Assembly (NCBI GenBank): GCA_937146645.1
Contig: CAKZRQ010000057.1
Span: forward strand, 166,510 to 230,509
Length of the DNA stretch: 64,000 nt
Source of the DNA: an uncultured Cyclobacteriaceae bacterium
Lineage (GTDB): Bacteria; Bacteroidota; Bacteroidia; Cytophagales; Cyclobacteriaceae
Direction of reading: 5' to 3'
Shown piece after piece: positions 52,101-61,114 of the stretch (positions within the stretch are counted from its first letter, which is position 1; every line of letters begins with the position of its first letter). The notes beneath the pieces are model-generated. The model made no database searches, was not told the DNA's origin, and worked only from the letters and a program-made list of their open reading frames with translations. A program made the translations under genes and the position numbers.

Positions 52101-52395
52101 CTTTTTCGAACTTTAAGTTCCCCTTATTAAGGTAAAGTTCATTGGAAACTTGGTTCCCGGTAAAGAAAAGATCGATGAGACCATCCTGATTGAAATCTCC
52201 CGATGCTACTCCGCCTCCATTATAGAAATAGAGGTATTCGATAATATTGAATGTGTCAGTGGAGGTAAGTCGGTTTTCAAAATCTACGCCACTTTCCTCA
52301 GGGCTAAGAAGTCGAAATTTCTTATTCTCCTTTTCAGGTTCACAGGCTTGAAGTAGTAAGGCTAGCCCGAGAATGAATGCACAAATTCTCCTCAT
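49147..52395 (-). CDS. FG-GAP/VCBS-repeat and UnbV (ASPIC) lipoprotein, third of three
   Basis: This 1,082-residue lipoprotein starts at the ATG of MRRICAFILGLALLLQAC (52395), 7 nt after the previous stop; the longer open frame to 52434 overlaps that gene and is rejected. The N-terminal half is an FG-GAP propeller with calcium-binding DxDxDGxxD loops (DVNGDGLLDIYV, DYDRDGDLDLYLL, DFNEDGWLDIYVAND). An UnbV/ASPIC domain follows at about residues 530-610 (GIGSKVSLFRNGE, SRGFQSSVSQELIFGLG, VDWPHSD). A second FG-GAP half follows (GDVDNDGDVDLYLGGAKD). Such proteins bind glycans or proteins at the surface; an enzymatic role is not shown. Confidence 0.9.
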   Translation of the reverse strand: MRRICAFILGLALLLQACEPEKENKKFRLLSPEESGVDFENRLTSTDTFNIIEYLYFYNGGGVASGDFNQDGLIDLFFTGNQVSNELYLNKGNLKFEKATQASGLDSEGSWSMGVATGDVNGDGLLDIYVCQVTGYKGLEGQNRLYLNQGDGTFVDFASEYGVDFKGLSTHAAFFDYDRDGDLDLYLLNHSVKSPEVFADSKNRVKPDPLGDKLYKNLAAQGEQGFEEVTEEAGIYSSILGFGLGVSINDFNEDGWLDIYVANDFTENDYLYLNQQNGTFKESLENSISNTSRYSMGNDSGDLNGDGLPEIFTTDMLAQDPEIWMKSVGEDKQEVYEIKRRFGYADQYVRNNLQLNRGSGYFSEVAYFSGVDATDWSWSPLLVDLDNDGKKDIHITNGIVKRPNDLDFIQYSQEAPGDLTLTELRKRQVEMLPTMKLSNFTYQNQGEMRFEDVSKEWGLNQESYSNGSSYADLDNDGDLDLIMNNLDQPAFIYENLSESSGNTSIRIKLESGAQNPLGIGSKVSLFRNGEVQSQRVILSRGFQSSVSQELIFGLGQSSEIDSIRVDWPHSDPEVFEVKPVNGAITLIEGNGKKVRLPSSLTSNPILTLDWKHEENDDFDEWDREYLLPRSFAQLGPAIAIGDVDNDGDVDLYLGGAKDQAGVLMMQGETGFTPVNNPIFEQLAKAEDIVAELADLNGDGLLDLYVGSGGNELESENLFLFDRVYFGDGKGGFNFSPNSLPPLGENTSTIAINDMDGDGDLDIFIGVSVVSGDYGAKPTSYLLLNDGKGRFRDETSDFFPDASSLGMINSAIWADINRDERKELILSGDWQKLRVFEPNESGILKETNPKGLELSAGWIQEIKAKDFNGDGLTDIAVGNLGLNSKLKASIEKPVWLYHYDFDQNGQNDPIIFRHLGESLVPFMSRDDLIAQIPAIKGKHRSYAEYAKISSPEELFSSETLANANKYPVHNFKSGVYFQDQEGGFSFKAFPSKAQLSPINSIAWDQESGRMYLGGNMTGFRVDLGDSKANSLTILTWENGDWLIAENPSGLSTSLEIKAIKTLPKSNSVLMATHNGSVHLIPKN

Positions 52396-52402
52396 TGATT
52401 TT

Positions 52403-55400
52403 TTAATCAAATCTCCAGATTTCTGCCTGATCATTACTCTTTCCTACGAGGAATGAATTTTCAGAAAGCGGATGAATAGTTCGAACATCTCCTTCGAGCC
52501 TTAAGCCATTTTTCCAATTTGGCCAGTAAGTAAATCCTCCGTTTCCATCTCCCAATAGCACTTCTCCCTGACTTCCATCATACTTACCCACCTCTGGCTT
52601 TGCACCGCTTAAGTTTCCACCAAGGATTAAATCAAGATGTTGATCTTTGTTTACATCCATGATAGCGACTCCGAATATCCAGGATTTCTGAGCCATCTTA
52701 GGTAGTGGTACCCATTCATATTGACCCTTTGAAACGCTTAACAGAATTCCTGAATTAAGCTCATTTACTTCTTTGATGATGGATCTGTCCAGAACTTCTT
52801 GAGGAAAGATGTCTTCCAGAGTCTGGTCATTGTAATCGCTGTACTTGATGTATCGTTTTTTGATGGAAGGAATTTGCTTTTCCAGCTCATGCTTCAAGGT
52901 CATGGTCACTTGCTTGCCGTCGATTTCCTGAACCGTTACATGTTCAATTGCACCGTTTTGGTCAAAGTCATTCACATGCATTCGGATAGGCTGTTCATTC
53001 GTGGCTTTGAATCGTGTGTTTTTACCATGATTCCCAAGCACAAAATCCGGAAGTCCATCCTCGTTAAAATCTCCAACAGCAATTTTTCTAAACCAACCTT
53101 TTTGATTTTCCATTTCAGGCGTCTCAATGAGCTCAAGACCATTAGACGTATTTCTGAAAAATATTGGCTGGCCCCAGTCTTGAACTAAAACCAAATCATC
53201 TTTTCCGTCCTGATCCCAGTCGGAAGCCACCGCATCGGTGACCATTCCCAAATCAATCAATGAAGGGGCTAAATCTGCAGCTTGTTCTGTGAAATTCCCG
53301 CTGCCATCATTTACCCAAATCTGAGAAGATGCCGGAGCACCGTAAACAAATGGAACAAGTCTTCCACCAGTGAAGATATCCAGAGCACCATCCTGGTTAA
53401 CATCAAGTATAGCCACTGAAGAACTACTTCCTCTTACTTGATTCAGACTTTCTTGCTCGCTTTTTGAAAAGTTACCTTTCCCATCATTAAGGTAAAGCCT
53501 GTCAACAAGTTCTTTTGAGTTCAAAGGGGCTTCATTACCGCCCGAAGTCACAAAAAGGTCTAACCAGCCATCTCCGTTTGCATCAAAAAATGCAGCATCT
53601 GTATCTTCTGAATCCTTATCAGCGGTAAAGACTTCAGAACCAGAAGAGCGATAAGTTTGATTGGAGTTTTGGATGTAAATCTGAGCTGACGAACCTTTGG
53701 CTCCGCCAAAGAAAAGATCCTTCAAACCATCTCCGTTTACATCACCTTCAGCGAAAGCTTTCCCTTCTGTAGAGTACATATGATAGGTCAATCGATCTCT
53801 ATCGAAGTCGACGAAAATATTTTCTTCGTGAGAAAAATCAACGGGGTTTTCATCGATTTTGGTGAAGTATGGATCAGGTAGATTTTGGAAGAAAGGCCTT
53901 TCGGAAACCGTGGCCTCTGCCTCTTTCACTAAAAGGATTTGGTCTGCTAATGGCTCCTCGATTTCAGAAAGCTTTCCGCTTGGCCATAGCACCTCTACCT
54001 TTTGGATTTTATTATTTTGACCAAGGCCAATGAAAACTCTTTGATCAATCGAGGATTGGAATCCTCGATTGGGCATTTGTTCCGCGTAAAGAGTATCGAC
54101 TTGTCGAATAACACGAATCTGACTTCCAATTCCAGACAGATTCTCTCCTTCACCTTCTAATTTAAGCTGGATGCTATGGGAATCAGGGTTTTGAGATTTA
54201 CTCTGGTTATTGAAAATTTGAGCTTGTCGATTTACATTGTTAACCACCAGATCTAAGTCCCCGTCATTATCCAGATCACCGTATGCTGCACCATTTGAGT
54301 GGATAGGTTCGCCCAATCCCCAATCCGATGCAACATTGCTGAAATTTAATCCTCCTTCATTTTTGAAAGCATAATTCGGCACAGGATTTACCGGAATCGG
54401 ATCGATAAGGGCTTTGTAATCCACACCATCTTCAGAGATGATTTTCATTTTGGTATCTGCATCATCGATGAAGTTTAGATAATCCAAATCCGTTATGTCT
54501 TGATAAATTCCATTTGCCACGAACAAGTCTCGAAGACCATCATTGTCCATATCAAAAATCAAGGCTCCCCAGCTCCAATCTGTGGCTTCGACATTGGCTA
54601 ATCGCCCCAGTTCACTAAAGGTCCCATCACCATTATTTACGTGAAGCATGTTTCTGCTGAACTGATGGTAATAGCCATAATTCAGATTGAATTGGTATTT
54701 ATCCCAATTTTCAAAAGTGGTTACCTGCTTCAGACGGGTAGGAGGCTCAGGCAACATATCCGTTACAAATATGTCTAGAAAGCCGTCTCCATTTATATCT
54801 GCGATATCTGCTCCCATGGAAGCAGCACTGATGGAACGCATGGATTTTTCGAGCGATTCGGTAAAGGTTCCGTCTTGATTATTGATGTACAAATAATCCT
54901 TTTCAAAGAAGTCGTTTGAGATGAAAATATCCGGCCAGGTATCCTGATTAACATCTCCTATGGTAATTCCCAGTCCAAAGCCGATGACGCTTCCATAAAT
55001 GCCTGCATCTTCGCTAACATCGAAGAATTTACCATCCCGATTTTCAAAAAGCTTATCTCCTCCTACTTCATCTCTGACAGGGCGCTCATTCTGCATTTTG
55101 TTAAAGCTTCCAATTGCCTGATAGCTATTATTCAAAAGATAGACATCCAAGTCTCCATCTTTATCATAATCGAAAAATACGGCATGAGTACTAAAACCTT
55201 GATCAGCCAAACCATACTCCTCGGCTTGCTCCAGGTAAGTTCCGTCCCCCTGGTTTATGAAAAGCTCATTTTGCTTGTTATCACCTTGAATATCTCCTGA
55301 ATTGCAGACATAAATATCTAAGAATCCGTCGGCATTTATATCTGCCATAGCAACGCCAGTGCTCCACGCCCTGTTTCCACCTACGCCTGCTTGATCAGTG

Positions 55401-55705
55401 ATATCTTCAAACTTGAAATCTCCCCTATTGAGATAAAGCTTATTAGATGACATGTTTGCAGTGAGATAGACGTCTAAGAGGCCATCATTATTTACATCTC
55501 CAAGGGCTACACCTCCTCCATTATAGTAATTTCTATAGGTGAAAATATTGAACTCTTGATCGAAAGTCAGATTATTTGCGAAGCTGAGGCCTGAAGTTTC
55601 TGAATCAATTTCTTCAAATAGGGGAGTGGTAATCTCCTCAGTTTCTCTTTGCTCGCAGGCAAATAAACCCAAGCCAATGAAAGCGAGAAGTGCAAGTTTT
55701 CTCAT
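52403..55705 (-). CDS. FG-GAP/VCBS-repeat and UnbV (ASPIC) lipoprotein, second of three
   Basis: This 1,100-residue lipoprotein has the signal MRKLALLAFIGLGLFAC, Cys17. Its order is the same as in its paralogues: a calcium-loop propeller (DVNNDGLLDVYLTANM, DYDKDGDLDVYLL, DVNQDTWPDIFISND), the UnbV/ASPIC domain with SGIGSQIRVIRQVD, NRGFQSSIDQRVFIGLG and VLWPSG, then a second repeat half (GDVNGDGLKDLFFGGAKG). The conserved ATDWSWGALIFDMDNDG block is also in the 56261 gene. It overlaps the preceding 196-residue lipoprotein gene by 4 nt, so translation is coupled. It is probably displayed at the outer membrane. Confidence 0.92.
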   Translation of the reverse strand: MRKLALLAFIGLGLFACEQRETEEITTPLFEEIDSETSGLSFANNLTFDQEFNIFTYRNYYNGGGVALGDVNNDGLLDVYLTANMSSNKLYLNRGDFKFEDITDQAGVGGNRAWSTGVAMADINADGFLDIYVCNSGDIQGDNKQNELFINQGDGTYLEQAEEYGLADQGFSTHAVFFDYDKDGDLDVYLLNNSYQAIGSFNKMQNERPVRDEVGGDKLFENRDGKFFDVSEDAGIYGSVIGFGLGITIGDVNQDTWPDIFISNDFFEKDYLYINNQDGTFTESLEKSMRSISAASMGADIADINGDGFLDIFVTDMLPEPPTRLKQVTTFENWDKYQFNLNYGYYHQFSRNMLHVNNGDGTFSELGRLANVEATDWSWGALIFDMDNDGLRDLFVANGIYQDITDLDYLNFIDDADTKMKIISEDGVDYKALIDPIPVNPVPNYAFKNEGGLNFSNVASDWGLGEPIHSNGAAYGDLDNDGDLDLVVNNVNRQAQIFNNQSKSQNPDSHSIQLKLEGEGENLSGIGSQIRVIRQVDTLYAEQMPNRGFQSSIDQRVFIGLGQNNKIQKVEVLWPSGKLSEIEEPLADQILLVKEAEATVSERPFFQNLPDPYFTKIDENPVDFSHEENIFVDFDRDRLTYHMYSTEGKAFAEGDVNGDGLKDLFFGGAKGSSAQIYIQNSNQTYRSSGSEVFTADKDSEDTDAAFFDANGDGWLDLFVTSGGNEAPLNSKELVDRLYLNDGKGNFSKSEQESLNQVRGSSSSVAILDVNQDGALDIFTGGRLVPFVYGAPASSQIWVNDGSGNFTEQAADLAPSLIDLGMVTDAVASDWDQDGKDDLVLVQDWGQPIFFRNTSNGLELIETPEMENQKGWFRKIAVGDFNEDGLPDFVLGNHGKNTRFKATNEQPIRMHVNDFDQNGAIEHVTVQEIDGKQVTMTLKHELEKQIPSIKKRYIKYSDYNDQTLEDIFPQEVLDRSIIKEVNELNSGILLSVSKGQYEWVPLPKMAQKSWIFGVAIMDVNKDQHLDLILGGNLSGAKPEVGKYDGSQGEVLLGDGNGGFTYWPNWKNGLRLEGDVRTIHPLSENSFLVGKSNDQAEIWRFD

Positions 55706-56292
55706 GAAGGTTGTTCAGTTTGAATAGTCTTGTACAAGGGCAAATCAACGATCTCTGCTCTTACGACAGAAATATGTTTTTTGAAAATTCGAATTCTACG
55801 GTTACCATCTACTTTTACCCAGGCTTTTTTGGTTTGATCCTTATCAGTTACCTCTATAAATCCTTTGCCATACCAGTCCTCAAATAATCCTTTAACATCT
55901 TCTAGCAATACATCTGAATTGAGTTCTTCATTCCATGGAGCAAATGCCTCGTAAGTAAATTCTACTGGCATGAGATAGATTTTCTTCTCATTGAATTTTG
56001 GAAAGAACCTCATGAAAGCAAGATTTCCAGAAGGCATATCGGCTTTATATTCCACTGAAAGCTCAGTAGGGCCATTCGTGAGGACTCCTTCCTTATTCAG
56101 ATCCCAACAAACCTCGTAGAAAGACTTTTGGCTCATGCCTAATTCCAGACCCAAGAAAATGTCATTTACCTCCTTACCAGAAGATAGCTCTCGGGCTTCC
56201 ATTTTCTGATAATCTGATTGACAGGAAACCAGTGCTAGAAGGGCGAAGGAAATCAGCCCCTTACTTAAGGATTTCAAATTCAAGCGCTTCAT
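55702..56292 (-). CDS. 196-residue lipoprotein between UnbV paralogues
   Basis: The start is the ATG of MKRLNLKSLSKG (56292), with a lipobox LVSC near residue 24. The mature domain begins with an acidic linker, then FLGLELGMSQKSFYEVCWDL and later RIRIFKKHISVVRAEIVD, a mixed alpha/beta pattern. No family is recognised. The start overlaps the upstream UnbV gene by 32 nt and the end overlaps the downstream one by 4 nt, so it is an integral member of this operon and probably a partner of the propeller proteins. Confidence 0.78.
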   Translation of the reverse strand: MKRLNLKSLSKGLISFALLALVSCQSDYQKMEARELSSGKEVNDIFLGLELGMSQKSFYEVCWDLNKEGVLTNGPTELSVEYKADMPSGNLAFMRFFPKFNEKKIYLMPVEFTYEAFAPWNEELNSDVLLEDVKGLFEDWYGKGFIEVTDKDQTKKAWVKVDGNRRIRIFKKHISVVRAEIVDLPLYKTIQTEQPS

Positions 56293-59200
56293 CGTTATTT
56301 CTAAACACAATTAATCTTTTCCCATTTCCGGAGTCCAACACCATCATGTCCCTGATTTCTCCCGGAACAAATAATCCTGACTTCTCCAACGAAAGTGATT
56401 TCCAATTTTCCCCATCCTCTGTCATCAAAACCCCTCCAAAACTTCCGGTTTGAGATCCTAATTCAGGTTTTACCTTGGATTGGTTTCCACCAAAAACAAT
56501 GAGTGGATACTCATTGTCTACCAAAGTCAGAGTCTCAAAAGAAAAAATTGGAGATAACTGGGCCTCATGAGGTAATTGAACTGATTTGAATCCTCCATTA
56601 CCAAGATTAACCCAAAGGCTAGATGCCAGATTTTCAGCAAGTAAAGTTACAGATTTTGATAGAATTTCCTCTCCAAAAAGCTCTTCTAACGTTTTGTTTT
56701 TGTAGGCTTCATAGGTCAATAGCTGCTTGCGCAATCCTGGTATTTGCTTAAGCAAGGTATTTTTCAAGACCATTGGAATATGTCCAGATTCAGATTCAAA
56801 AGCCATGATGGGATCTGTAGAACCGTTGGCATCAAAATCATTAATAAAAAGCTTGAGTGGGTTATTTTTAGTGCTGCGGATCCTGGAATTCAGACCCCAG
56901 TTTCCGGCTAGGATATCTGGAAGTCCATCCTTGTTTACATCGGCTATTTTAAGCTCCTGCCAAAGACCTGAAGTGTTGTTAAAATTGAAGTCAGAACTAC
57001 GATCTGTCCATCCTTCAGAATTCATGCTGAGAATTTTTATGGGCATCCATTCACCCACTATGATTAACTCAGGAATCCCATCTTGATCCAGATCTGAAAT
57101 TGCGCCGTCCTGTATAAGCCCAAATGGATTCAATCCACTTAAATATTGATTTGAGATGTCAGTAAAATTGCCCTCTCCATCATTTCCCCAAATTTGTAAT
57201 CCAGCTGGGATACCATATGAAAATGGAATAGCTCGCTCTCCGATGATTAAATCTTGATCACCGTCCGAATCAATATCACAGTTTAGTATGATTGAGGTAG
57301 GAGTGTTCTTGAACTTGGTTTCTGACCTCGTAAATTTTCCTTGGCCGTCATTTAGGAATAGGCGATCCTGGTAGTTGGAATTATTATTTCCATACTCGAT
57401 GCTTCCTGCCCCGATAATCAAATCAATATGAGAGTCTCCATTGGCATGAAAGAAGTGTCCAAGCACATCCTCTGGATTGATTTCTTTTTCAATTCCTGTA
57501 GTCCTTTCTGAAAATGTGAAATTCTCATTCTGAAGATAAATTTTTGAAGAATTGCCTTTGGAGCCGGGAACAAAAATATCCTCTAACCCATCCGAATTCA
57601 CATCTGCCTTATCCGTAATGGGTCCTTCATTACTGATCATTCGAAAACGAAGTCTATCTCTATCGAAGTCGATAAAGTTGCTTTCCTCATGATTCAGGCT
57701 GGTGTTAGTAGCTATACCAAAAATGGGATTAAAATTAAGCTCTTGGGTCGGTGCTGAAGCTCCTTCATTAGGATTTGGTGAGATGGTTTGATTGGCGCTC
57801 ACCTCATATAATTTTGTAACAGTCCCTGTTGGCCAGGTAATCTCTACCGAATCAACCATCGTTATCGAGCCCAGGCCAAAATGGGTTTCCTGTGCAACAC
57901 TGGATAAATACCCCTTGACGGGCTGGAACTCCTGGAACTGAGTTTGATCCTTGTAATAGATAGTAATTTTGGTGCCGAAATTATTTCCAAAACTGAATTT
58001 CAGATAGTTCCCGAGACCCATTTCCATAGATTGGTTCTGGTAGATGGATGCAAAGTCATTTTGGTTATTTACTACCAAATCCAAGTCTCCATCATTATCT
58101 AAATCTCCATAGGCCGAACCTGTTGAAAAAGTGAGTTTATCCAAACCACTTGAGTGAGCTTTGTTTTGGAAGGACCATTCTCCTTCATTCTTAAACCAGT
58201 AATTCTGTAGCGGAACGGATGGGAATCTATCGATCATGGTGGTCACAAGAAGTGAGTCCTCTTTCAATTCTTCAATTTCCGATTGCCTATCCGTGTAAAA
58301 GTCCACAAAGTCAAAGTCTGTCAAGTCCTTAACGATGCCATTGGCGACAAAAATATCCTTGAGCCCATCATTATCTGCATCGAAGATTAATGCTCCCCAG
58401 CTCCAATCTGTTGCATCCGTGCCCGTGATTCTTGAGATTTCCGCGAATACCGGAAGATCAGAACCAGGGGGAAAGCCTAGGTTTTGCTGGAAAGTATTTC
58501 TGGTGAATTGATGATAATATCCACTTTCAAGATTTGCTTGATACTTGTCCCAGTCTTCAAATGGGGTTTTGGTTTTAATTCTATCCCAGGTAGCGGGAAG
58601 CATCTCAGTCACGAAGATTTCCTGTAATCCATCGTTATTCAGATCAGCGATATCCGCACCCATGGATCCAAGACTGATTTCATTCAACATGAGCTCTAGA
58701 GATTCTGAAAAAGTGCCGTCTTGCTTATTGATATAGAGGTAATCTCTTTCGAAAAAGTCGTTTGAAACATAAAGATCCGGCCAGGAATCTTCATTCAAGT
58801 CAGCAACTGTCACGCCAAGTCCATAACCGATAGAGCTTCCATAAATACCGGCTTCTTCACTTACGTCAACGAATGACTCGCCGTCATTTCTGAAGAGTTT
58901 ATTCCCTCCTTCTGGGTCTCTGATTTCTCGTTGACCCTCCCGTAGGTCGTAGACACCCACAGAGCGACCGGAATTACTAAGGAGGTACATATCCAAATCA
59001 CCATCCTTGTCAAAATCGAAGAATACTGCGTGTTGTGATAAACCTTCTTCATCCAATCCATACTCTTCGGCTTGGTCCTCGAATCGGTTATTCCCTTGAT
59101 TTATAAAAAGTTGGTTTTTTCTATTGTCTCCTCCCGGAGGGCCAGATTTACAAACGTAAATATCCAGAAGTCCATCTTGATTAATATCCGCAATGCTGGT

Positions 59201-59551
59201 GCCAGTTGACCAAACACCTGAACTGGAAATACCAGCTGTATTGGTAATGTCTTCGAATTGTAGGTTGCCTTTATTAAGGTAAAGACGATTGGAAACTTGA
59301 TTCCCGGTAAAAAAAATATCAATCCAACCATCGTTGTTGATATCACCAAGAGCTACTCCTGCACCGTTGTAGAAGTTTCTAAAAGTGTAAGGGTTAACTT
59401 TTTCAGTGTATTCTAAATCATTTCTAAACCCAATTCCTGTTTCACCCTCAGGAAGCAACTTCCATAGGTTTTTGGCCTCGTCAGATGGTTTGGGAGCACA
59501 TGCCCCAATAGCTAGTAAAGCCATGGAAAATATTAGAAATGGGTATCGCAT
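56261..59551 (-). CDS. FG-GAP/VCBS-repeat and UnbV (ASPIC) lipoprotein, first of three
   Basis: This 1,096-residue lipoprotein starts at the ATG of MRYPFLIFSMALLAIGAC (59551); the longer open frame begins inside a terminator hairpin and is rejected. It has an N-terminal FG-GAP propeller with loops DINNDGWIDIFFTGNQ, DINQDGLLDIYVC, DFDKDGDLDMYLL and DLNEDSWPDLYVSND, an UnbV/ASPIC region (GTKITIYYKDQTQ, VKGYLSSVAQETHFGLG, ITWPTG), and a second half with DVNSDGLEDIFVPGSKG. It lies 63 nt downstream of susD, separated by a strong terminator, so it is probably expressed at a lower level than SusCD. Confidence 0.92.
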   Translation of the reverse strand: MRYPFLIFSMALLAIGACAPKPSDEAKNLWKLLPEGETGIGFRNDLEYTEKVNPYTFRNFYNGAGVALGDINNDGWIDIFFTGNQVSNRLYLNKGNLQFEDITNTAGISSSGVWSTGTSIADINQDGLLDIYVCKSGPPGGDNRKNQLFINQGNNRFEDQAEEYGLDEEGLSQHAVFFDFDKDGDLDMYLLSNSGRSVGVYDLREGQREIRDPEGGNKLFRNDGESFVDVSEEAGIYGSSIGYGLGVTVADLNEDSWPDLYVSNDFFERDYLYINKQDGTFSESLELMLNEISLGSMGADIADLNNDGLQEIFVTEMLPATWDRIKTKTPFEDWDKYQANLESGYYHQFTRNTFQQNLGFPPGSDLPVFAEISRITGTDATDWSWGALIFDADNDGLKDIFVANGIVKDLTDFDFVDFYTDRQSEIEELKEDSLLVTTMIDRFPSVPLQNYWFKNEGEWSFQNKAHSSGLDKLTFSTGSAYGDLDNDGDLDLVVNNQNDFASIYQNQSMEMGLGNYLKFSFGNNFGTKITIYYKDQTQFQEFQPVKGYLSSVAQETHFGLGSITMVDSVEITWPTGTVTKLYEVSANQTISPNPNEGASAPTQELNFNPIFGIATNTSLNHEESNFIDFDRDRLRFRMISNEGPITDKADVNSDGLEDIFVPGSKGNSSKIYLQNENFTFSERTTGIEKEINPEDVLGHFFHANGDSHIDLIIGAGSIEYGNNNSNYQDRLFLNDGQGKFTRSETKFKNTPTSIILNCDIDSDGDQDLIIGERAIPFSYGIPAGLQIWGNDGEGNFTDISNQYLSGLNPFGLIQDGAISDLDQDGIPELIIVGEWMPIKILSMNSEGWTDRSSDFNFNNTSGLWQELKIADVNKDGLPDILAGNWGLNSRIRSTKNNPLKLFINDFDANGSTDPIMAFESESGHIPMVLKNTLLKQIPGLRKQLLTYEAYKNKTLEELFGEEILSKSVTLLAENLASSLWVNLGNGGFKSVQLPHEAQLSPIFSFETLTLVDNEYPLIVFGGNQSKVKPELGSQTGSFGGVLMTEDGENWKSLSLEKSGLFVPGEIRDMMVLDSGNGKRLIVFRNNDEALEFEILK

Positions 59552-59560
59552 AAAATGGAT

Positions 59561-59594
59561 AAAAAAAGGAAGTGCACAAAAGTACACTTCCTTT
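59561..59594 (-). terminator. Intercistronic terminator between susD and the first UnbV gene
   Basis: The perfect 10-bp stem AAAGGAAGTG (59565-59574) / CACTTCCTTT (59585-59594) with a 10-nt loop is followed on the minus strand by a U-run (complement of 59561-59567). It ends 9 nt before the ATG at 59551. It would end most susCD transcripts and protect their 3' ends. Confidence 0.88.
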
Positions 59595-59614
59595 CCAAAA
59601 GATATTATTTGCTC

Positions 59615-61096
59615 TTAGTAACCTGGGTTTTGAGTCAGGTTAGGGTTAGCATTAATTTGAGGTAGTGGAATTGGGAATAGAGCTCTGAAAGGTTCAGAGG
59701 ATCCTTTCTCCCACCATGGATCGTTGAACTTTCCGAATCTGATCATATCAGTTCTTCTAGAAGCTTCAGCGAACATTTCTTTTCCTCTCTCTTCGTAGAT
59801 GTCATCCAAGGTAACTGAACCTAAAGCAGCTAGACCAGCTCTAGATCTGATTTGATTTACTAAATCAGTAGCTTCAGAACCGCCTGATCTAAGATCTGCC
59901 TCTGCTTTGATCAACATGATATCAGCAAGTCTGATAAGAGGATAATCATTGCTAAGGCTAGAGCCTGCGCCAGATGCGAATTCATACTTACCAACTCTTA
60001 CACCTGCTTGTCTGAAAGCATTTGGTGCTAGCATATTGATTTCAGGAGTAAAGGTTAGTGGCTCTCCATCAGGATCATCATCTTCTGCGGAAATGTCAAT
60101 AAGTCTTGACCCGTCAGAAGCGAACTGTGGACCTTCAAGGAAACTTCCTTTTCTCACGTCATCATCATCGAAGCCATTATAGAATTCTTCAAGAGAAGCA
60201 TAACCATTCCATGGTTGCTCTTGAAGATCATAAGTAGCTTGGCTAGAATAGTGCAATGTCATCTGAACCAGGTTAAAACCACCTGCATTATTTTCATCAT
60301 ATGGAAGTGTGAAAATATTCTCAGTAGATCCACTATTTCTAGTTGAGAAGTTCGAGAAGAAATTCGATGACAAAGAATAAGGACCACCAATAACTACATC
60401 AGCTGCAGCTTCAGCATCAGCCCATCTTGGAGTTCCAATGTAAACCTCTGCATTCAAATATAGCTTGGCCAATACTGCATGAGCACTGTAGTAATTCATT
60501 GTAGTCTTGCTATCCACCTGAGGAAGTAGAGCTACATTGTCAAGAATAGAATTCTCAATGAAAGCAAATACTTCAGCACGGCTGTTATTAGTAGGATTTC
60601 CACCAGTAGTAGTTTCATCCACAATCGGCACATTACCCCAAGTATCGATTAACCATAGGTAAACGAATGCTCTAAGTACTCTAAGCTCTGCTCCCAATTC
60701 AGGAAGGTCAGGATATTGAACCAATAGGTTATTAATCTCACCAATTGCAGAGTAGCAGTAGTTCCATGAGTTGTTGAAAGATTCCTCAGAAGGATTCCAC
60801 TGGTGTCTGTGCATTCTTAGCCACTGACCACCATCTTCCCAGTCAGCTCCTTTTTGCGGAATTGACATTTCATCAGAAGCTACTTCATGAATAGACCAGA
60901 TACTGTTGTGTCCACCCCAGCTACCTACTATTCTAGAGTAGGCAGAAGCTTTCAGCACGTCAATCAAAACTGGATTATTACTATTCGCCACATCCTCAGG
61001 TGTAACTCCATCGAGCACCTCCTGATCCAACTCCCAGCATGATGCTAGCATCACAACCGGTACCAGCAGACAGATTTTTTTAATTGATTTAAACAT
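59615..61096 (-). CDS. SusD/RagB-family outer-membrane nutrient-binding lipoprotein
   Basis: This 493-residue SusD-family protein has the lipoprotein signal MFKSIKKICLLVPVVMLASC, Cys20. The N-terminal TPR-type region includes RVLRAFVYLWLIDTWGNVPIV, typical of SusD, and the C-terminus has IRLADIMLIKAEADLR and GKEMFAEASRRTDMIRFGKF, conserved in the family. It forms a lid on the SusC pore at the cell surface and captures the ligand. It starts 18 nt after susC stops. The ligand is unknown because no glycoside hydrolase or peptidase is in the operon as seen. Confidence 0.95.
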   Translation of the reverse strand: MFKSIKKICLLVPVVMLASCWELDQEVLDGVTPEDVANSNNPVLIDVLKASAYSRIVGSWGGHNSIWSIHEVASDEMSIPQKGADWEDGGQWLRMHRHQWNPSEESFNNSWNYCYSAIGEINNLLVQYPDLPELGAELRVLRAFVYLWLIDTWGNVPIVDETTTGGNPTNNSRAEVFAFIENSILDNVALLPQVDSKTTMNYYSAHAVLAKLYLNAEVYIGTPRWADAEAAADVVIGGPYSLSSNFFSNFSTRNSGSTENIFTLPYDENNAGGFNLVQMTLHYSSQATYDLQEQPWNGYASLEEFYNGFDDDDVRKGSFLEGPQFASDGSRLIDISAEDDDPDGEPLTFTPEINMLAPNAFRQAGVRVGKYEFASGAGSSLSNDYPLIRLADIMLIKAEADLRSGGSEATDLVNQIRSRAGLAALGSVTLDDIYEERGKEMFAEASRRTDMIRFGKFNDPWWEKGSSEPFRALFPIPLPQINANPNLTQNPGY

Positions 61097-61114
61097 ATGT
61101 CTTTTGTTTGATTG

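Noticed and set aside
55702..56310. TTG-start extension of the 196-residue lipoprotein
   Set aside because: The added residues (MCLEIT) lie before a normal basic signal start at the ATG 56292.
59552..59587. Twelve-residue N-terminal extension of the first UnbV protein
   Set aside because: It lies within the terminator hairpin; the ATG at 59551 starts a proper lipoprotein signal.
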